Shown piece after piece: positions 7,585 through 10,045 of a DNA stretch of 10,045 nt (position 1 is its first letter; each line of letters begins with the position of its first letter). A model generated the notes under the pieces. The model did no database searches, was not told where the DNA came from, and was given only the letters and a program-made list of their open reading frames with translations. Made by a program: the position numbers and the translations under genes. Origin of the DNA: Euryarchaeota archaeon UBA175 (lineage in GTDB: Archaea > Thermoplasmatota > Poseidoniia > Poseidoniales > Thalassarchaeaceae); NCBI GenBank assembly GCA_002497895.1, contig DAFD01000076.1, positions 1 through 10,045 on the forward strand, written 5' to 3'.

Positions 7585-7953
7585 TCAGAGCACTGGTACA
7601 TCGAAGCCGTCTTCAATTGGATCAGGCGCATCTTTTGTCCCTACAACATCGGCTTCTTCCTCTTCCTCAACCAATTCAACAGGTTCAACATCAGATCGAT
7701 TCCAAAACGAGTCTGAAGTCATCGCCGTTGCTAGAGCAGCAGGCATCAGTAGAAGGTAAATCCAGACTTCAAGAGTTAGCTCACCATCGCTAATCAAACG
7801 TCTCATTGAGAGTCCAATCAGCGTTGCGAAGGCCATCCAGCCAATGACCACACGCGCCTGAACCACGCCTCTCGCCTTACTACCCAACAGATTAGGATGG
7901 CCCTCCTCAACACAACATACCTCTCTCTTTGCCCAAGTTCGCCCTTCGGACAA
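7585..7953 (-). CDS. Small two-helix membrane protein with acidic C-terminal tail
   Basis: I do not recognise this protein of up to 122 residues. It shows two hydrophobic helices, at about 34-50 (VVIGWMAFATLIG) and 61-78 (TLEVWIYLLLMPAALATA), joined by a short loop with RR and D/E residues. A strongly acidic tail follows, containing EEEEE and many Asp/Glu to the end. Both termini are likely cytosolic because positive residues (KAR, RR) flank the first helix; this is inference. The start is uncertain. TTG 7953 is the most upstream possibility, while TTG 7887 is preceded at about -28 by a TATA-like GTATGTTG on the minus strand and would give a leaderless protein of 100 residues. The first 20 residues of the long form look unstructured, with a CC pair. 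It converges on the aCPSF1 gene and diverges from the zinc-ribbon gene. Confidence 0.6.
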   Translation of the reverse strand: MSEGRTWAKREVCCVEEGHPNLLGSKARGVVQARVVIGWMAFATLIGLSMRRLISDGELTLEVWIYLLLMPAALATAMTSDSFWNRSDVEPVELVEEEEEADVVGTKDAPDPIEDGFDVPVL

Positions 7954-7986
7954 CCTCTTGAACCGCGACTACAAACCCCATCGCAT

Positions 7987-7994
7987 GGAGGCGA
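7987..7994 (+). promoter_or_regulatory. Ribosome binding site deciding the zinc-ribbon protein start
   Basis: GGAGGCGA matches seven of eight positions of the archaeal consensus GGAGGTGA and lies five bases before ATG 8000. It overlaps the alternative ATG at 7985, which has no comparable site, so ATG 8000 is preferred. Confidence 0.6.
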
Positions 7995-7999
7995 ACTGG

Positions 8000-8422
8000 A
8001 TGTTGCTCATTTGCAAGTGCGGACATTCATTTGGCGCCCGCCAAGGAGCCAGAGTCTCATGCAGTCGTTGCGGCGAGTCAGATAAGATCAGCACAAAAGC
8101 AGTCTTCTCCGATTCAGCACAACTTGCACAAGCCGTCGCAACAGCCAATCTTCCCGCTGAAATTCGCTCTGAAGTCGAATCTAAGATGAAAAGAGAGAGT
8201 CAACGCCGAGAAGCAACCCGCGAACGTGCCGGCATCAATACAATTCACCGTATACTCCGCGATTCAACCGATGCCCAAGGAATCCTCACCCTCTCCCGAC
8301 TCCGGGACAATTTAGCGGCCGAGGGTATCGCAGAGCCAACAGCAGAACAAGTAGTCGGTTCCGCTGAGGAAGAAGGCGTGGTTCATCGTTCAGGGCAAGA
8401 GCAGTGGAGGTGGTTAGCGTGA
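8000..8422 (+). CDS. Small zinc-ribbon protein with probable C-terminal winged helix
   Basis: The 140-residue product opens with a zinc ribbon, C5-K-C7 and C21-S-R-C24, the first pair closely spaced (CxC). A short segment (KAVFSDSAQLAQAV) follows, then a highly charged helix at about 50-80 (KMKRESQRREATRERAG). The C-terminal region at about 80-140 looks like a winged helix: helix NTIHRILRD, helix LSRLRDNLAAEG, helix AEQVVGSAEEEG, then a strand-like VVHRSGQEQWRWL. The order zinc ribbon, linker, winged helix resembles uncharacterised haloarchaeal proteins of the DUF5817 type, from memory. A nucleic-acid-binding role is inference. Upstream in-frame starts at TTG 7958 and ATG 7985 exist, but the ribosome site favours ATG 8000. 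It lies 36 bases upstream of tRNA-Pro on the same strand and diverges from the small membrane protein. Confidence 0.75.
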   Translation: MLLICKCGHSFGARQGARVSCSRCGESDKISTKAVFSDSAQLAQAVATANLPAEIRSEVESKMKRESQRREATRERAGINTIHRILRDSTDAQGILTLSRLRDNLAAEGIAEPTAEQVVGSAEEEGVVHRSGQEQWRWLA

Positions 8423-8425
8423 ACT

Positions 8426-8433
8426 CCATAAGG
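8426..8433 (+). promoter_or_regulatory. Possible TATA-like element for tRNA-Pro
   Basis: CCATAAGG is centred about 29 bases upstream of the mature tRNA 5' end, which would suit a transcript start a few bases before the tRNA. It lies just after the stop of the zinc-ribbon gene, so the tRNA could have its own promoter or be read through. Confidence 0.3.
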
Positions 8434-8458
8434 ACAGCGCAGGTCGCCGAATCACTCA

Positions 8459-8533
8459 GGGCCCGTGGGTTAGTCTGGTCTATGCTAGATCGTTTGGGAC
8501 GATTTGACCCAGGTTCGAATCCTGGCGGGCCCA
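8459..8533 (+). tRNA. tRNA-Pro (anticodon TGG)
   Basis: The cloverleaf is clear. The acceptor stem is GGGCCCG/CGGGCCC, seven perfect pairs with discriminator A at 8533. The anticodon stem GATCG/CGATT encloses the seven-base loop TTTGGGA, giving anticodon TGG, which reads CCN proline codons. The T arm is CCAGG-TTCGAAT-CCTGG with five perfect pairs and the conserved TTC. The D stem is weak: G10 with T25, G11 with C24 and T12 with G23, so only one Watson-Crick pair, though the loop has the conserved AG and GG. No intron is present. CCA is encoded directly after the discriminator (8534-8536) and repeated at 8537-8539. No T-rich terminator follows. Confidence 0.95.
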
Positions 8534-8570
8534 CCACCAACTAATTCCAGCGGCGAATGCTAAATCATAA

Positions 8571-9332
8571 TCAGAGGAATTTCTGGATTGCCTCGATGTC
8601 GAAAAGAGAGACTGCGACTTGGAGTGCCTCTTCTTTAGTGAACCAGCGTGCCTCTTCGATCTCATCATCCTTCGGCACGATATCTTCTGCTGCAATATCC
8701 GCCTCGCAACGGTAAGTGAACGATAGCCAACAGATTCCATCAGGCGTGAAAACTTCTTGCCTCACAATTTGAGTCCCTTCTCCTTCACTTCCACGACTGC
8801 TTTCTCCAAGTGGATCAGCAATTTTGATATTGATTCCAAGTTCTTCCAGTGCCTCGCGTTCGGCTCCGGTACGTGGGTGTTCATCATAATCGACAAAGCC
8901 GCCTGGAAGCGTCCAACAACCGGTGAAGAATCCTCGCGTAACTTTGCCCATCAAAACTTCATTTCGTGGGTTGATGACAACGACTTTGCTTACTACTCTG
9001 TGAAGAGTACGATATACCGACTCTCTGGCAACGGGATCGACTTCACTGTCGCTAATCACCGCATCCTTCCAAGCCCATTCTCCGGGCCAAGGGATTTCTG
9101 GTGTTGCTACGATTACCTCATGCATTTCTTGGCCTAACCTAAACCGATTGGTTCGCTTTGCTTTCCAAGTCAACCCCATCTTTGTTGCTTCTTCTGGGGT
9201 TGGTAGTCGAATTGAGAATCCTCCATCGCCTTTTCTTCCCATTTGAGGGATTGCTGGGCCTCCACCATCTAAATCCACTAGTAGCAATTTACCGTCATGT
9301 TCGAGGTGAATGTGACGGCGAGTGTTACTCAT
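8571..9332 (-). CDS. Nudix hydrolase with an N-terminal extension
   Basis: The 253-residue protein contains a complete Nudix box at 145-167: G145, E151, R159-E160, E163-E164 and G166 all match the pattern G-x5-E-x7-R-E-U-x-E-E-x-G-U, so it should cleave a nucleoside diphosphate linked to another moiety, using divalent metal. The Nudix fold runs from about 112 (HRVVSKVVVINPRNE) to the C-terminus, with TGCWTLPGG before the box. Residues 1-110 precede the catalytic domain, contain a Gly-rich segment and a WPGEWAW stretch, and are not recognised. The substrate cannot be assigned; dinucleotides, nucleotide sugars and ADP-ribose are all possible. ATG 9332 is preferred over the adjoining TTG 9335. 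It lies downstream of malate dehydrogenase on the same strand with about 90 bases between, and converges on tRNA-Pro. Confidence 0.9.
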   Translation of the reverse strand: MSNTRRHIHLEHDGKLLLVDLDGGGPAIPQMGRKGDGGFSIRLPTPEEATKMGLTWKAKRTNRFRLGQEMHEVIVATPEIPWPGEWAWKDAVISDSEVDPVARESVYRTLHRVVSKVVVINPRNEVLMGKVTRGFFTGCWTLPGGFVDYDEHPRTGAEREALEELGINIKIADPLGESSRGSEGEGTQIVRQEVFTPDGICWLSFTYRCEADIAAEDIVPKDDEIEEARWFTKEEALQVAVSLFDIEAIQKFL

Positions 9333-9371
9333 CAATCATAGCGGGTGTAGTAAAGGCGATGAAACCGACGG

Positions 9372-9424
9372 CTCAATATCACAAGCAATTCGATATTTTT
9401 GAGTGGCTTCGTGACACTCGTGTC
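9372..9424 (-). repeat. Inverted repeats in the mdh-Nudix spacer
   Basis: AATATC (9375-9380) pairs with GATATT (9392-9397) across an 11-base loop, and flanking CTC (9372-9374) and GAG (9401-9403) extend it with a T bulge. A second perfect pair, GACAC/GTGTC at 9413-9417 and 9420-9424, touches the mdh stop codon. On the minus strand no T tract follows either, so they are not typical archaeal terminators. They could be an operator, a processing site or chance. Confidence 0.3.
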
Positions 9425-10045
9425 TACAAAAGTTCACTCACTGCATCTCGCTCCTCAAGGAGGGCTGCGACATTTTCGTCAATCTTCGCTTGCGCGAACG
9501 CGTCAACTGGGAGGTCATCCACCACAATCACCTCTCCCCCCTCACATCGACAAGGGAAGCTAAACACAAGCCCCTCGGGCACTCCATACCAGCCCTCCGA
9601 AGGCAGAGCGACGGACACGATGCGTCCGTTCGAGCCTTGCCACCAGTCGCGCATGTGATCCACAGCAGCCGATGCAGCAGATGCGGCGGAAGAGGCACCG
9701 CGCGCCATAATGACCGCCTTTCCACGAGTAGATACAGTATCGAGGAAGGAGCCCTGAAGCCAATCGCTATCGAACAAATCGGTCGCTGAGCGCCCGTCCA
9801 CAGTCCCAAAACGCGGGTCAGGGTACATCGTGTTGGCGTGGTTACCCCAGATGAATACGTCTAGAACTTTTGAGGCTGGGACGCCGGCACGCTCTGCCAT
9901 CTGTCCCACTGCACGGTTCTGATCAAGACGAGTCATAGCGGTAAACTGCCGAGGGGAAATACCCGGTGCATTAGCGGAGGCGATGAGCGCATTGGTATTG
10001 CAGGGGTTGCCCACTGTGATTACTTTGACATTGCGTGAAGCCACT
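9424..10045 (-). CDS. mdh: Malate dehydrogenase, C-terminal part (cut by window edge)
   Basis: This is the NAD-dependent malate dehydrogenase of the citric acid cycle, of the type shared by Thermus and the eukaryotic cytosol. About 206 residues are visible; the N-terminal Rossmann region, roughly 120 residues by family length, lies beyond the right edge. Diagnostic motifs in order are VGNPCNTNAL, MTRLDQNRA (substrate-binding Arg and the Asp of the relay pair), WGNHANTMYPD (catalytic His), ARGASSAASAA, and GVPEGLVFSFP near the C-terminus. The GTG at 10042-10044 is in frame but lies inside the conserved fold just before the VGNP motif, so it is not the start. The product ends with a helix-rich tail, and the stop is TAG. 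The Nudix gene follows downstream on the same strand; a shared transcript is possible but not shown. Confidence 0.95.
   Translation of the reverse strand, partial: VASRNVKVITVGNPCNTNALIASANAPGISPRQFTAMTRLDQNRAVGQMAERAGVPASKVLDVFIWGNHANTMYPDPRFGTVDGRSATDLFDSDWLQGSFLDTVSTRGKAVIMARGASSAASAASAAVDHMRDWWQGSNGRIVSVALPSEGWYGVPEGLVFSFPCRCEGGEVIVVDDLPVDAFAQAKIDENVAALLEERDAVSELL

Noticed and set aside
8286..8740. Minus-strand reading frames across the tRNA region
   Set aside because: They run through the tRNA-Pro cloverleaf and the Nudix gene in the wrong frame; one contains a translated-tRNA-like WWARQDSNLG segment typical of such artefacts.
1..10045. CRISPR array, insertion sequence, prophage or defence island
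   Set aside because: No regularly spaced repeats, transposase, integrase or defence-type nuclease is present, and gene content is core housekeeping throughout.

Overview
The window looks like ordinary chromosomal core sequence from a euryarchaeote. Proteasome beta subunit, KH-type beta-CASP nuclease aCPSF1, archaeal/eukaryal-type TrpRS, a single-domain ZPR1 zinc finger, SepF, and GAGGTGA-type ribosome sites next to apparently leaderless genes all point to Archaea. The roughly even base composition, lack of introns and mesophilic-looking proteins suggest a Thermoplasmatota lineage such as the marine Poseidoniales, but that placement is inference.

Layout, left to right. A secreted or membrane-anchored protein of unknown function (21-1154, +) converges on and overlaps a saccharopine-dehydrogenase-family oxidoreductase (1116-2171, -). 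A 99-base divergent spacer separates the latter from trpS (2271-3653, +), which converges on a two-gene minus-strand operon, sepF then a ZPR1 zinc-finger gene (4743 down to 3676). A 163-base divergent spacer leads to psmB (4907-5533, +), followed after 81 bases by the aCPSF1 gene (5615-7531, +). That spacer can fold into a compact branched RNA just upstream of the aCPSF1 ribosome site. Next come a small two-helix membrane protein with an acidic tail (7585-7953, -), a small zinc-ribbon protein with a probable winged helix (8000-8422, +), tRNA-Pro(TGG) (8459-8533, +), a Nudix hydrolase (8571-9332, -) and the C-terminal two thirds of malate dehydrogenase (9424 to the right edge, -).

Functional picture: protein turnover (psmB), RNA 3'-end formation and decay (aCPSF1), translation (trpS, tRNA-Pro), division (sepF) and central metabolism (mdh). 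The psmB-aCPSF1 pairing is a known archaeal arrangement. I see no mobile element, CRISPR array, toxin-antitoxin pair or defence island. The parts worth a second look are the psmB-aCPSF1 leader structure, the sepF-ZPR1 operon, the unrecognised surface protein, the extended Nudix protein and the two small uncharacterised proteins beside tRNA-Pro. There is no gene-free stretch longer than 300 bases.
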